Assembly (NCBI RefSeq): GCF_003600685.1
Contig: NZ_CP032084.1
Span: 5,890,001 to 5,954,000, forward strand
Length of the DNA: 64,000 nt
Source: Achromobacter sp. B7
GTDB lineage: Bacteria; Pseudomonadota; Gammaproteobacteria; Burkholderiales; Burkholderiaceae_B
Reading direction: 5' to 3'
Below are positions 56,837 through 64,000 of this stretch, in pieces (the first letter of the stretch is position 1; each line of letters begins with the position of its first letter). A program made the position numbers and the translations under genes. The notes under the pieces are model-generated. The model did no database searches. It was not told the DNA's origin and saw only the letters and a list, made by a program, of their open reading frames with translations.

Positions 56837-58254
56837 TTGGCAAGGCTCCATTCGCGGACATCGACAATGCGGCCGGCCAGCGCGGCGGCGGCGGCCATGG
56901 CGGGGCTCATCAGGTGCGTGCGCCCTGCACGCCCCTGGCGGCCTTCGAAATTACGGTTGGTGGTGGACGCGCAGCGCTCGCCGGGCCGCAGCACATCGTC
57001 GTTCATGGCCAGGCACATCGAACAGCCGGGTTGCCGCCATTCGAAGCCCGCTTCGATCAGCACCGCCGCGAGTCCTTCGGCCTCGGCTTGCGCGCGCACC
57101 GCGCCCGAGCCCGGCACGACCATGGCGCGCACGCCATCGGCCACTTTTCTGCCGCGCGCCAGGTCGGCCACGACACGCAGGTCTTCGATGCGCCCGTTGG
57201 TGCAGGACCCGATGAACACGCGGTCCACCGGCACGCCCGCAATCGGCGCCCCCGCTGCCAGGCCGATGTAGTCCATCGCCTTTTCCAGCGCCAGCCGCGC
57301 CAGCTGATCGGGTTCGGCTTGCGGGTCAGGCACGTGGCCCGTGATCGGCAGCGCCTGGTCGGGGCTGGTGCCCCACGTGACAAACGGCGCGATGTCGGCG
57401 GCGTTGAACGTGTGTTCCACGTCAAAGGCCGCATCCGAGTCGCTGCGCAAGGTGGCCCAGTACGCACGCGCCTGCGTCAGCAGGTCGCCATGCAGTTGCG
57501 GCGCGTGCGCGGTCACATAGGCGTCGGTGGTGGCGTCCGGGGCGATCAGCGCGGCGCGCGCGCCGGCCTCCACCGTCATGTTGCACAAGGTCATGCGGGC
57601 CTCGGCGGACAGCGCCTCGATAGCGTGGCCGCTAAATTCCACCGCGTGCCCGCGCGCGCCTTGCGCCCCGATCCGATGCACCAGATAAATGACCAGGTCC
57701 TTGGCGGACACGCCCACGCCCAGCGTGCCGTCCACGCGGATGCGCAGGTTACGCGCCACGCGGTACACCAGCGTCTGCGTGGCCAGGATGTGTTCAACCT
57801 CGGACGTGCCGATACCAAAGCCCAGCGCCCCCAGCGCGCCGTAGGTGGTCGTGTGGCTGTCCCCGCACAACACCACCATGCCGGGCAGGATCATGCCGTG
57901 CTCGGGCGCGATCACGTGTTCGATGCCCTGCAACGGGTCGGTCGTATCGAACAGCGCAATGTGCTGCGCATCGCAATTGCGCTTCAAGTTCACGGCCTGG
58001 CGCGACGAGGCTTCATCGGCAATCACGCGCAACGCCGACGGCACGGGATGCGTGGGGATGATGTGGTCCACCACCGCCATCTGCTGCCCTGGCCGCAACA
58101 CGGCCCTGCCGCGCGCGGCCAGTCCGCTGAAGGCTTGCGGGCTGGTGTATTCGTTCATGATGTGCAGATCGACGTACAGCAGGATGTGCTCGTCATCGAT
58201 GCGGGCCACCTCATGGCTGGCCACCAGTTTGTCGTACAGCGTCATGCCGGGCAT
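56833..58254 (-). CDS. LeuC-type dehydratase large subunit
   Basis: The 473-residue aconitase-family protein has the [4Fe-4S] cysteines in FIGSCTNGR and GCSMCLAMN, plus CGDSHTTTYGALGALGFGIGTSEVEHILATQT. It pairs with the overlapping small-subunit gene. Its HGMILPGM and similar segments match LeuC in general, so isopropylmalate dehydratase cannot be excluded, but no leucine genes are near. It is downstream of a Bug receptor gene on the same strand, across a 158-bp repeat-filled gap. Confidence 0.9.
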   Translation of the reverse strand: MPGMTLYDKLVASHEVARIDDEHILLYVDLHIMNEYTSPQAFSGLAARGRAVLRPGQQMAVVDHIIPTHPVPSALRVIADEASSRQAVNLKRNCDAQHIALFDTTDPLQGIEHVIAPEHGMILPGMVVLCGDSHTTTYGALGALGFGIGTSEVEHILATQTLVYRVARNLRIRVDGTLGVGVSAKDLVIYLVHRIGAQGARGHAVEFSGHAIEALSAEARMTLCNMTVEAGARAALIAPDATTDAYVTAHAPQLHGDLLTQARAYWATLRSDSDAAFDVEHTFNAADIAPFVTWGTSPDQALPITGHVPDPQAEPDQLARLALEKAMDYIGLAAGAPIAGVPVDRVFIGSCTNGRIEDLRVVADLARGRKVADGVRAMVVPGSGAVRAQAEAEGLAAVLIEAGFEWRQPGCSMCLAMNDDVLRPGERCASTTNRNFEGRQGRAGRTHLMSPAMAAAAALAGRIVDVREWSLAK

Positions 58255-58278
58255 GTCTTGCTTCCTTATGTCTTGCCT

Positions 58279-58371
58279 GATTGCTTGATTGCTTGATTGC
58301 TTGCTTGCCTGAAGCGGGGCGCCCGCCTTGCCGACGGACGGGTCTTGCTGCGTCTTGCTGTGTCTTGCTGT
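58279..58371. repeat. Two short tandem arrays between the LeuC-type and Bug genes
   Basis: GATTGCTT is repeated three times (58279-58302), then a GTCTTGCTG(C/T) 10-mer three times (58342-58371), with a further GGCCGGCTCAG-like doublet after it up to 58412. The whole 158-bp gap is low-complexity, and no gene is seen in it. Confidence 0.8.
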
Positions 58372-58412
58372 GTTTTCTGGGCCGGCGCAGTGGGCCGGCT
58401 CAGTCAGCCGGC

Positions 58413-59396
58413 TCAGTTCGCCTGGATGCCGGCGTCCTTCACCACCCCTGCCCAGCGCGTCATCTCGGCGGCCACCATGTCGTCCGTCTTGGCGGGTGTG
58501 GAGACCAGCGGGTCAAAGCCTTCGCGCTGCATGCGCGCCTTGAGCTCCGGCGATTGCAGCGCCTGGGCCAGCTTTGCGTTCAAGGTGTCGATCACCGGCT
58601 GCGGCGTACCGGCCGGCGCGCTGATGACGAACCAGGTGTTGAACTCATACCCGGGCAAGCCGGATTCCGCGATGGTCGGCACATCGGGCAACAGCGGCGA
58701 ACGCGTGGTGCCCGTCACGCCAAGCGCACGCAACTTCTTGCCGTCCACCTGCGGCTTGGCGGCCGACAGCACTGGAAAGCTCATCTGCACTTGCCCGCTG
58801 ATGGTGTCGACCATGGCCGGCCCGCCGCCCTTGTACGGCACGTGCAGAATCTGCGTCTTGGACACCGACTTGAACAGCTCCGCCGCCATGTGGAAGGTGC
58901 TGCCCGTGCCCGCCGAGCCAAAGCTCAGATCGTTGGCGGGCCGCGCGCGCACATAGGTCAGCAGTTCACCGACGTTCTTCACGGGCAGGGCGTTGGTCAC
59001 CGTCAGCACATGTTGCGACGTACCCACCGTGCCCACCGAACGCAGATCCTTCTTCGTATCGAACGGCATGTCCTTGAACAGCGCCGGGTTGATGGCCAGC
59101 GACATCGTGTTGATGGCCAGCGTGTAGCCGTTGGGCTGCGCGCGCGCCACGGCGGCCATGCCGATGTTGCCCGACGCGCCCGCGCGGTTTTCAACGATCA
59201 CGCTTTGCCCCAGCGCGCGCGCCCACGCGTCCGAGATCAGCCGCGCGGCGATATCGACGCTGCCGCCGGGCGCAAACGGCACAACCAGCGTCACGGCGCG
59301 GTCGGGAAATGCGTCGGCGGCGGCAGCCGGCAGGCTCCAACAGGCGCCAGCAACTAGCGCCGCGCACCAGGCGCGGGTGGTCGGTTTGATCTTCAT
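58413..59396 (-). CDS. Bug/TctC-family solute receptor
   Basis: The 327-residue periplasmic receptor has a signal peptide (residues 1-27, ending AAAADAF) and the Bug start FPDRAVTLVVPFAPGGSVDIAARL, with HVPYKGGGPAMVDTISGQVQMSF later. It probably binds a carboxylate. GAGGAG stands upstream of the start. It is the first gene of a minus-strand set with the LeuCD-type dehydratase and the dehalogenase-like hydrolase and is divergent from a LysR gene, so the ligand may be the substrate that these enzymes degrade. Confidence 0.92.
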   Translation of the reverse strand: MKIKPTTRAWCAALVAGACWSLPAAAADAFPDRAVTLVVPFAPGGSVDIAARLISDAWARALGQSVIVENRAGASGNIGMAAVARAQPNGYTLAINTMSLAINPALFKDMPFDTKKDLRSVGTVGTSQHVLTVTNALPVKNVGELLTYVRARPANDLSFGSAGTGSTFHMAAELFKSVSKTQILHVPYKGGGPAMVDTISGQVQMSFPVLSAAKPQVDGKKLRALGVTGTTRSPLLPDVPTIAESGLPGYEFNTWFVISAPAGTPQPVIDTLNAKLAQALQSPELKARMQREGFDPLVSTPAKTDDMVAAEMTRWAGVVKDAGIQAN

Positions 59397-59485
59397 GCGT
59401 TGTCTCCTCGATTGGCCGCGTTGATGGGAGGTCCCGTGCGGCTCTGCTTGGGTGAGGCCAGTGTATAAGCGGGGTCGATTCTTAT

Positions 59486-59505
59486 AATTCGCGGTAAAAC
59501 GAATT
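59486..59505. promoter_or_regulatory. Candidate LysR operator between Bug and LysR genes
   Basis: AATTCG (59486-59491), eight bases, CGAATT (59500-59505): a perfect 6-bp inverted repeat in the AT-richest part of the 163-bp divergent region. Spacing suits a LysR-type recognition site. Inferred from position. Confidence 0.55.
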
Positions 59506-59559
59506 CTTTATTAAATTGAATTTATAAATCCCCCTACGCGCCTGCCCGCGCTGCCTGCC

Positions 59560-60483
59560 ATGGACGCCCTTTCCGATCTCGCTTTCTTTTCGTTGGTGGT
59601 CAAACACGGCAACCTGTCCGCCACCGCGCGCGAACTGGGCCTGACCCCGCCCGCCGTCAGCGCGCGGCTGGCCAGGCTGGAACAGCGGCTGGGCGTACGC
59701 CTGCTGAACCGCACCACGCGCCGCGTCAGCGTCACGCAAGAAGGCGAGCTATATCTGGCCGAGGGCGGCCGCATCCTGGCCGACCTCGAAGCGCTGGAAC
59801 GCTCGGTATCCAGCGCCCGCGCCCAACCCCAAGGCCTGCTGCGGCTGAACGCCACCTTCGGCTTCGGCCGCGCCCACATCGTGCCCGCCGTATCCGACTT
59901 CGCGCGGCAGTACCCCGACGTGGAAGTGTTGATGCGGCTGACGGACCGGCCGCTGAACCTGATCGAAGAAGGGTTCGACGTTGCCGTGCGCTTCGGCGAC
60001 CTGCCCGACGCCCGCCTGACGGCCCGCAAGATCGCCTCCAACCGCCGGCTGCTGTGCGCCTCGCCGCGCTACCTGGACACCTACGGCGAACCCCGCACGC
60101 CGGGCGAGCTGCAACGCCACCGCTGCATCGTCGTCCGCGAAAACGACGTCGCCTACGGCACCTGGCGCCTGCAAGCCGGCCAACGCGCCGAAACCGTAAA
60201 GGTGCGCGGCCCGGTCAGCTCCAACGACGGCCAAAGCGCGCTGGAATGGGCACTGGACGGCCACGGCATCGTCATGCGCTCGGAATGGGAAACCGCCGCC
60301 TACCTGCGCGACGGCCGGCTACGCGAAGTGCTGGCCGACTGGCGCACTCCCCCCGCCGACATTCACGCGCTATACCCGGAACGCCTGAACCTGCCGGCCA
60401 AGACGGTGGCGTTCGTGGACTTTCTGGCCCAACGATTTGCGCGGTATCTGAAGGCGCCGGGCGGGGCGGGAGGAGCGTGGTGA
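59560..60483 (+). CDS. LysR-family regulator
   Basis: The 307-residue protein has an N-terminal HTH (LAFFSLVVKHGNLSATARELGLTPPAVSARLARLE) and a LysR effector domain with RLTDRPLNLIEEGFDVAVRFG. It is divergent from the Bug receptor of the LeuCD/dehalogenase set and is its likely activator. The end of the gene is followed closely by palindromes belonging to hipBA. Confidence 0.9.
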   Translation: MDALSDLAFFSLVVKHGNLSATARELGLTPPAVSARLARLEQRLGVRLLNRTTRRVSVTQEGELYLAEGGRILADLEALERSVSSARAQPQGLLRLNATFGFGRAHIVPAVSDFARQYPDVEVLMRLTDRPLNLIEEGFDVAVRFGDLPDARLTARKIASNRRLLCASPRYLDTYGEPRTPGELQRHRCIVVRENDVAYGTWRLQAGQRAETVKVRGPVSSNDGQSALEWALDGHGIVMRSEWETAAYLRDGRLREVLADWRTPPADIHALYPERLNLPAKTVAFVDFLAQRFARYLKAPGGAGGAW

Positions 60484-60502
60484 TGCAGGCCGCCGACACG
60501 GT

Positions 60503-60530
60503 CGTTTTGTAGCCCCGGGGCTACAAAACG
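60503..60530. promoter_or_regulatory. Perfect 28-bp palindrome, candidate HipB operator
   Basis: The half-site CGTTTTGTAGCCCC (60503-60516) is followed directly by its exact reverse complement (60517-60530). Related half-sites occur at 60546-60555, 60614-60624 and 60655-60665, the last abutting the hipB start. With no loop it is a poor RNA hairpin, so a dimeric protein site is more likely. Confidence 0.75.
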
Positions 60531-60613
60531 CCCTGTCGTGGCAGATTTTGTAGCCGGCGGGCCACACGAAGCCTGATTCAGCCGCCGCGACGCCGTTTGG
60601 CCAATGAGTCCCC

Positions 60614-60665
60614 GGGGCTACAAAGGCAGTAAACTATCCTCATTTTGATGCCCAGGGGCTACAAA
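60614..60665. promoter_or_regulatory. Further GGGGCTACAAA half-sites at the hipB promoter and start
   Basis: GGGGCTACAAA occurs at 60614-60624 and 60655-60665, each with a decayed left arm (GAGTCCCC; TTTTGATGCCC). The second covers the likely ribosome site and ends one base before the hipB ATG. The promoter (TAAACTATCCT, about 60630-60640) would lie between them, an arrangement suited to autorepression. Confidence 0.65.
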
Positions 60666-60666
60666 C

Positions 60667-60924
60667 ATGACCACGCTTGGCGATGTGGCAGAGATGCTTC
60701 GGTCAGCCCGCAAGGAAAGCGGCCTGACCCAGGAAGAAATGGCTCGGCGCGCCGATATCGCCCGGACGACCGTCGCGCGCATGGAAAACCTGGCCCGCAA
60801 TGACATGAGCGTTTCGGCGCTCGTCCGCTTGCTCGAAGCAGCCGGCTACGACCTGAAAGTCGTCAAGGCCGGTCATCAGCGTACCTTGGACGACATCCTG
60901 GCTGAACAGCGGCGCGGGGAATGA
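60667..60924 (+). CDS. hipB: HipB-like antitoxin/repressor (XRE family)
   Basis: The 85-residue protein is an XRE-type helix-turn-helix (SARKESGLTQEEMARRADIARTTVARMENL), the size of HipB. It should bind the HipA-like toxin and repress the operon through the GGGGCTACAAA sites upstream. The hipA start overlaps its stop (ATGA). The base composition of this gene pair is slightly less GC-rich than the neighbours, which suggests horizontal acquisition. Confidence 0.9.
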   Translation: MTTLGDVAEMLRSARKESGLTQEEMARRADIARTTVARMENLARNDMSVSALVRLLEAAGYDLKVVKAGHQRTLDDILAEQRRGE

Positions 60925-62270
60925 CCATGAAACTGGACGTGCACGTTCTCGGGCGCCATGTCGCCAAGCTCTACCGCGCGGGTGACGAGTACGTTCTCAA
61001 GTATCAGCCCGGCACACCCGACGACGCGTTCGTCAGTCTGGCCATGCCCGTGCGCGAAGAGGGCTGGCGCTGGCCGCGCGACCTTCATCCATTCTTTCGC
61101 CAGAACCTGCCGGAAGGACACTTGCTGGGCGTCATCCGAGAACTGTTCGGCCCTCTTATGGATGGCACGGACCTGTCTTTGCTTGCCGTTGTCGGGGCAG
61201 CGGGCATTGGGCGCGTGGCGGTTACGGCGGAAGGTGCCGCACCGGGCATGGCGCTGCCGCCGCTGAGTATTGAAGACCTGTTGACGGCAGAGAACACGGC
61301 GCCACGTTTCGAAGAACTGGTACGCGAATACGCGCGTAGCGCCATTTCGGGGGTCGTGCCGAAGTTTCTGGCGCCCGACGCCAAAGGCGGAGTCGGGCCC
61401 GATACCGTGAAAGCCACGCTTCGCACCACGCAACACATCATCAAGGGATCGGATGAGCGAACCCCTTATCTGGGGTTCAACGAATTTTTCACCCTTCGCG
61501 TCCTTCGACGCTTGAACGTCGTGCCTGTTGTCACTGCGCAGATGTCGGCGGATGGCCGGGTGCTGGTGGTCGACCGCTACGATGTCGACGCGACAGGTCA
61601 GCCGGCGTTTGGCGTGGAAGATGCTTGCAGCCTGCTCGGTTTGCCGCCTCATGAGAAATACAGCGCGACAACGGAACGTGTGTACAAGGCCACCCGAGAC
61701 TACTTTCCACCGGCGGCGCTACGTGCGCAGAACCTGCACTATGCGTGGCATCTGCTCGCGAACTATGTGGTCCGTAACGCGGATTGCCATGCCAAGAACA
61801 TCGCGCTGTATTACACGTCACGCGCCGATGTGGCTTACACGCCGATCTATGACGTCGTCACCACCCAGGCCTATCCCCAGTTCAGCAACAGCGCCCCTGC
61901 GCTATCTGTCGACGGGCGCAAGACGTGGGCGCCGGGAAACACGCTGGCCAGGGTCATGCTGGCCCGGCTAGGCATCGCTTCCAGGCAGTACCACGCCATG
62001 GTCGAACAACTATGTGAATCGGCCGTGGAGGTGGGCACTGAAGTCATCGAAGCGGCAAAGAACGAGCCGCAATGGCGTTGGATCGCCAAGCAAATGGTGC
62101 ACGCCTGGAACGACGGCATGTGCGCATTGCGCAGTCCAAAGCTCGGTCGACAATATCGTGGCCTTGAAGACGCGATCGCCAATGCCGGCTATGAGGCCGC
62201 GGACACGCCGTTAAATACCCCGCGGGTCATCGGACGGTCCGACGGGCTGGCCGCGCCACGGCGGGCGTAG
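60921..62270 (+). CDS. hipA: HipA-like serine/threonine kinase toxin
   Basis: The 449-residue kinase has catalytic Asp288 in NADCHAKN and metal-binding Asp311 in YTPIYDVV. Ser143 in SAISGVVPKF matches the autophosphorylated Ser150 loop of E. coli HipA (ISVAGAQ). HipA phosphorylates glutamyl-tRNA synthetase in E. coli; other targets are known for relatives. It overlaps hipB by four bases; ATG 60927 is an alternative start with better ribosome-site spacing. It ends nine bases from the converging flavin reductase gene. Confidence 0.9.
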   Translation: MTMKLDVHVLGRHVAKLYRAGDEYVLKYQPGTPDDAFVSLAMPVREEGWRWPRDLHPFFRQNLPEGHLLGVIRELFGPLMDGTDLSLLAVVGAAGIGRVAVTAEGAAPGMALPPLSIEDLLTAENTAPRFEELVREYARSAISGVVPKFLAPDAKGGVGPDTVKATLRTTQHIIKGSDERTPYLGFNEFFTLRVLRRLNVVPVVTAQMSADGRVLVVDRYDVDATGQPAFGVEDACSLLGLPPHEKYSATTERVYKATRDYFPPAALRAQNLHYAWHLLANYVVRNADCHAKNIALYYTSRADVAYTPIYDVVTTQAYPQFSNSAPALSVDGRKTWAPGNTLARVMLARLGIASRQYHAMVEQLCESAVEVGTEVIEAAKNEPQWRWIAKQMVHAWNDGMCALRSPKLGRQYRGLEDAIANAGYEAADTPLNTPRVIGRSDGLAAPRRA

Positions 62271-62279
62271 CCGCCCCCC

Positions 62280-62921
62280 TCAAATTTCATCAATCGCCGT
62301 ACTTGCCGTTGTTCCCGCCGGGGCTTCCCCCGCGCCGATGGCGTAGCGGTCGCGGGTGGTGACGTAGAAGCTGGCGCCGAAGCGGCCTACCGGGAAGTAG
62401 TCTTGCAGGCGCACGCGCCAGGTGTCCGTGTCGATCAGGCCGTCGCGGGCGTGCAGCCAGCGGACCTGGCCGATGAAGATCTGGCGGCTGGCGGTTTCCA
62501 TGGTTTCGTACAGCGTGCATTCGAAGGCGACGGGCGCCTGCACGATGCGCGGCGGCTTGACGTGGTGGCTGGGCGCGGCGTCCAGGCCCGCGTGGGCAAG
62601 CTCGCTGACGTCGGCGGGCAGGCGGTCGCCGCAGCGGTGCATTTTTTCGGCCATGGCTTCGTCGGTCAGGTGCACCACAAATTCCTTGTCGCGGGCGATG
62701 TTGCGCGCCGTGTCCTTCAGGCCGCCGTCTTCCAGCCGGTTGATGCTGACCATGACGATGGGCGGATCTTCGCCCAGCATGTTGAACATGCTGAACGGCG
62801 CGGCGTTGACCACGCCGGTTTCCGACAAGGTGGTGATCAGCGCAATCGGCCGGGGCACGATCAGGCTGGCCATCAGCTTGTAGCGCTGGTATTCGGTGAT
62901 AGCGTCGAAGTCGATTTCCAT
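62280..62921 (-). CDS. Flavin reductase-like (DIM6/NTAB) FMN-binding protein
   Basis: The 213-residue protein matches the FMN-binding split-barrel flavin reductase family: LIVPRPIALITTLSETGVVNAAPFSMF near the N-terminus and ARDKEFVVHLTD. It probably reduces FMN or serves as an oxygenase partner. It starts one base after the GntR gene stop, so the two are coupled. Substrate unknown. Confidence 0.88.
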   Translation of the reverse strand: MEIDFDAITEYQRYKLMASLIVPRPIALITTLSETGVVNAAPFSMFNMLGEDPPIVMVSINRLEDGGLKDTARNIARDKEFVVHLTDEAMAEKMHRCGDRLPADVSELAHAGLDAAPSHHVKPPRIVQAPVAFECTLYETMETASRQIFIGQVRWLHARDGLIDTDTWRVRLQDYFPVGRFGASFYVTTRDRYAIGAGEAPAGTTASTAIDEI

Positions 62922-62922
62922 A

Positions 62923-63693
62923 TCAGGCCAGTCCCAGCATCTGGGCAAGGGTTTGCGCGGGCTGCGGGCGCTCAAGGCTGATGCGCCGCTCCAGGTCCGC
63001 CAGGTGGTTGTCGTTGATCTTCACGGCCTCGGCCACGTCGCCGCGTTCCATCAGGTCCACGATCAGCACGTGTTCGCCGTGTTCGCACGCGGCATTGCCG
63101 GGCGGTTCGTACAGGGCCACGATGAGCGAGCAGCGCGACACCAGTTCCGCCAGGTAGCCGTGCAGGATGGCGTTGCCGGAAAGCTCGCCCAGGCGCACGT
63201 GAAAAGCGCTGGCCTGGCGTGCCCAGGCGGGCTGGCCGGCGCGGTGCAAGAGCGCGTGCTCATCGCGCAGCTGCTTGCGCAGCGATGCGTAGTCGGCCTT
63301 GGTGGCGCGCGCGACGGCAAGCGGCAACAGCGCGGCCTCCAGCGCGCGGCGCGCCTGAAAGATCTGGCGCGTGTCTTCGGGCGTGGGCTCGGCCACCACG
63401 GCGCCCCGGTTGTGGTGCAGGTCCACCACATGCTCGTGCGCCAGCCGCTGCAAGGCCTTGCGCGCCACCGAGCGCGACACGCCGAACAATTCGCAGATGG
63501 CCGCTTCGGGCAGCTTCGTGCCGGGCGTCAGCCGCTGGCTCATCACGCTTTCATAGACGGCTTCGCAGATGCGGCGCTCCATGTCGCTGTCGGGCGCTCC
63601 TTCGGGAACGACGGCACCTGGGTCGGGCGTGGCGCCGATGTTGTCACGGGCGGCGGGCTTGGCGCGGGGTTTGGCGGATGGTCGGGTTGGCAT
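62923..63693 (-). CDS. GntR-family (FadR/FCD type) regulator
   Basis: The 256-residue protein has a GntR winged HTH (SQRLTPGTKLPEAAICELFGVSRSVARKALQRL) after a basic Pro/Ala/Lys-rich start, and an all-helical FCD domain (RALEAALLPLAV; DEHALLHRAG; HVRLGELSGN) with metal-binding histidines. It likely senses an organic acid and controls the coupled flavin reductase gene. I chose ATG 63693; an upstream start at 63741 would run through tandem repeats. Confidence 0.88.
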   Translation of the reverse strand: MPTRPSAKPRAKPAARDNIGATPDPGAVVPEGAPDSDMERRICEAVYESVMSQRLTPGTKLPEAAICELFGVSRSVARKALQRLAHEHVVDLHHNRGAVVAEPTPEDTRQIFQARRALEAALLPLAVARATKADYASLRKQLRDEHALLHRAGQPAWARQASAFHVRLGELSGNAILHGYLAELVSRCSLIVALYEPPGNAACEHGEHVLIVDLMERGDVAEAVKINDNHLADLERRISLERPQPAQTLAQMLGLA

Positions 63694-63695
63694 GC

Positions 63696-63774
63696 TGGAC
63701 TCGGGCAATGGACTCGGGCAATGAAAGGGCAAGACGGGCAAGACAGGCGGACGGACAAGCGTACGGACAAGCGG
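63696..63774. repeat. Three successive 2-copy tandem repeats upstream of the GntR gene
   Basis: TGGACTCGGGCAA twice (63696-63721), GGGCAAGAC twice (63727-63744) and ACGGACAAGCG(T/G) twice (63751-63774). The first starts two bases from the GntR start codon, so they fill its leader and promoter. Confidence 0.85.
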
Positions 63775-63793
63775 GGCGAGGGATGGCGCAATC

Positions 63794-63858
63794 GGTGGCC
63801 GCTCTTGATGGCTGCTTTAGATAGCCCCTCATGATGGCCGCTGTGGATGGCTGCTCAA
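63794..63858. repeat. 13-bp tandem repeat, five units, over the end of the deacetylase gene
   Basis: Units start at 63794, 63807, 63820, 63833 and 63846, with consensus GATGGC(T/C)GCT followed by three variable bases. The last unit covers the stop codon of the minus-strand gene (63855-63857). Confidence 0.8.
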
Positions 63859-64000
63859 AGCGCCGCGATCACCCCCGGTGGCAGGCCGTCCACATGGCGG
63901 CAGATTTCACCGGGCGTGGTGAACCAGATCTCGCCGCGATCGCGCGCGGCGGCCAGCGGTTCCAGTGCCCGCCGCAGATGACGCAAGCGGTACGGCTGCC
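63855..64000 (-). CDS. Polysaccharide deacetylase-family protein, C-terminal end (partial)
   Basis: Only the last 48 codons are in the window: QPYRLRHLRRALEPLAAA, then RGEIWFTTPGEICRHV. This RLR-LRRAL...IWFTTPGEI pattern is the usual C-terminus of polysaccharide deacetylase/PuuE-type (NodB-fold) amidohydrolases. The catalytic part is outside the window, so the substrate cannot be told. The stop codon lies inside the 13-bp array. Confidence 0.7.
   Translation of the reverse strand, partial: QPYRLRHLRRALEPLAAARDRGEIWFTTPGEICRHVDGLPPGVIAAL

Noticed and set aside
56180..58254. Leucine biosynthesis leuCD operon
   Set aside because: No leuA or leuB nearby, and the neighbours are a Bug receptor, a dehalogenase-like hydrolase and a divergent LysR; a catabolic paralogue is more likely, though not proven.
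60503..60530. Intrinsic terminator for the LysR gene
   Set aside because: A perfect palindrome with no loop and no U-run is a poor terminator; repeated half-sites up to the hipB start favour an operator.

Overview
The window is a GC-rich (mid-60s %), densely coded bacterial chromosome segment with no rRNA, tRNA, insertion sequence, prophage or CRISPR array that I can see. Gene content and order (mreB-mreC next to gatCAB, pyrE, xth and gdhA; many LysR regulators; several Bug/TctC-type receptors; a SAH riboswitch before ahcY; an Anbu proteasome-like operon) suggest a betaproteobacterium of the Burkholderiales, most likely Alcaligenaceae (Achromobacter/Bordetella-like). That placement is inference from gene content, not a database search.

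Layout. 1-8563: core genes: cell shape (mreC partial, mreB), the Asp/Glu-tRNA amidotransferase gatCAB, pyrE, xth and gdhA. 8589-11908: a copper chaperone, an ArgP-type LysR regulator divergent from a LysE/ArgO exporter, and a second LysR gene. 12230-17078: a branched-chain-amino-acid-type ABC importer (binding protein, permease, fused permease-ATPase, ATPase). 17197-18294: ohr/ohrR peroxide defence with a shared operator sequence. 18410-27800: a Crp/Fnr regulator divergent from an acyl-CoA synthetase, a second complete Liv-type importer and a PaaK-like CoA ligase, which looks like one acid uptake-and-activation operon. 27818-29978: a BigR-type ArsR repressor with two YeeE/YedE membrane proteins, divergent from a persulfide-dioxygenase-like hydrolase. 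30072-37414: polyphosphate kinase 2, GNAT, HIT, glycosyltransferase, nhaA, 3-hydroxybutyrate dehydrogenase and ung. 37693-45047: RhlE-like helicase, MidA-like methyltransferase, cca, lytic transglycosylase and 5-formyl-THF cyclo-ligase. 45269-49416: the Anbu operon (circularly permuted ATP-grasp, alpha-E, transglutaminase, Anbu). 49601-53732: a Bug receptor, then metF, a small membrane protein and ahcY behind a SAH riboswitch. 53794-59396: a glycosyltransferase, a DUF1289 protein, a haloacetate-dehalogenase-like hydrolase, a LeuCD-type dehydratase pair and a second Bug receptor. 59560-64000: LysR, hipBA with palindromic operators, a flavin reductase with a GntR regulator, and a deacetylase fragment.

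The most unusual feature is structural. At least ten gene boundaries carry short tandem arrays (7-18 bp unit, 2-8 copies), mostly within a few bases of a stop or start codon. One is an in-frame 12-bp array that gives a Bug receptor an arginine-every-fourth-residue signal-peptide extension. Other points worth checking are a textbook intrinsic terminator lying between the transglutaminase and Anbu genes, a perfect 28-bp palindrome with related half-sites before hipB, duplicated palindromes after the LysR gene at 10967, and a CCA-adding enzyme that seems to have lost its HD motif.
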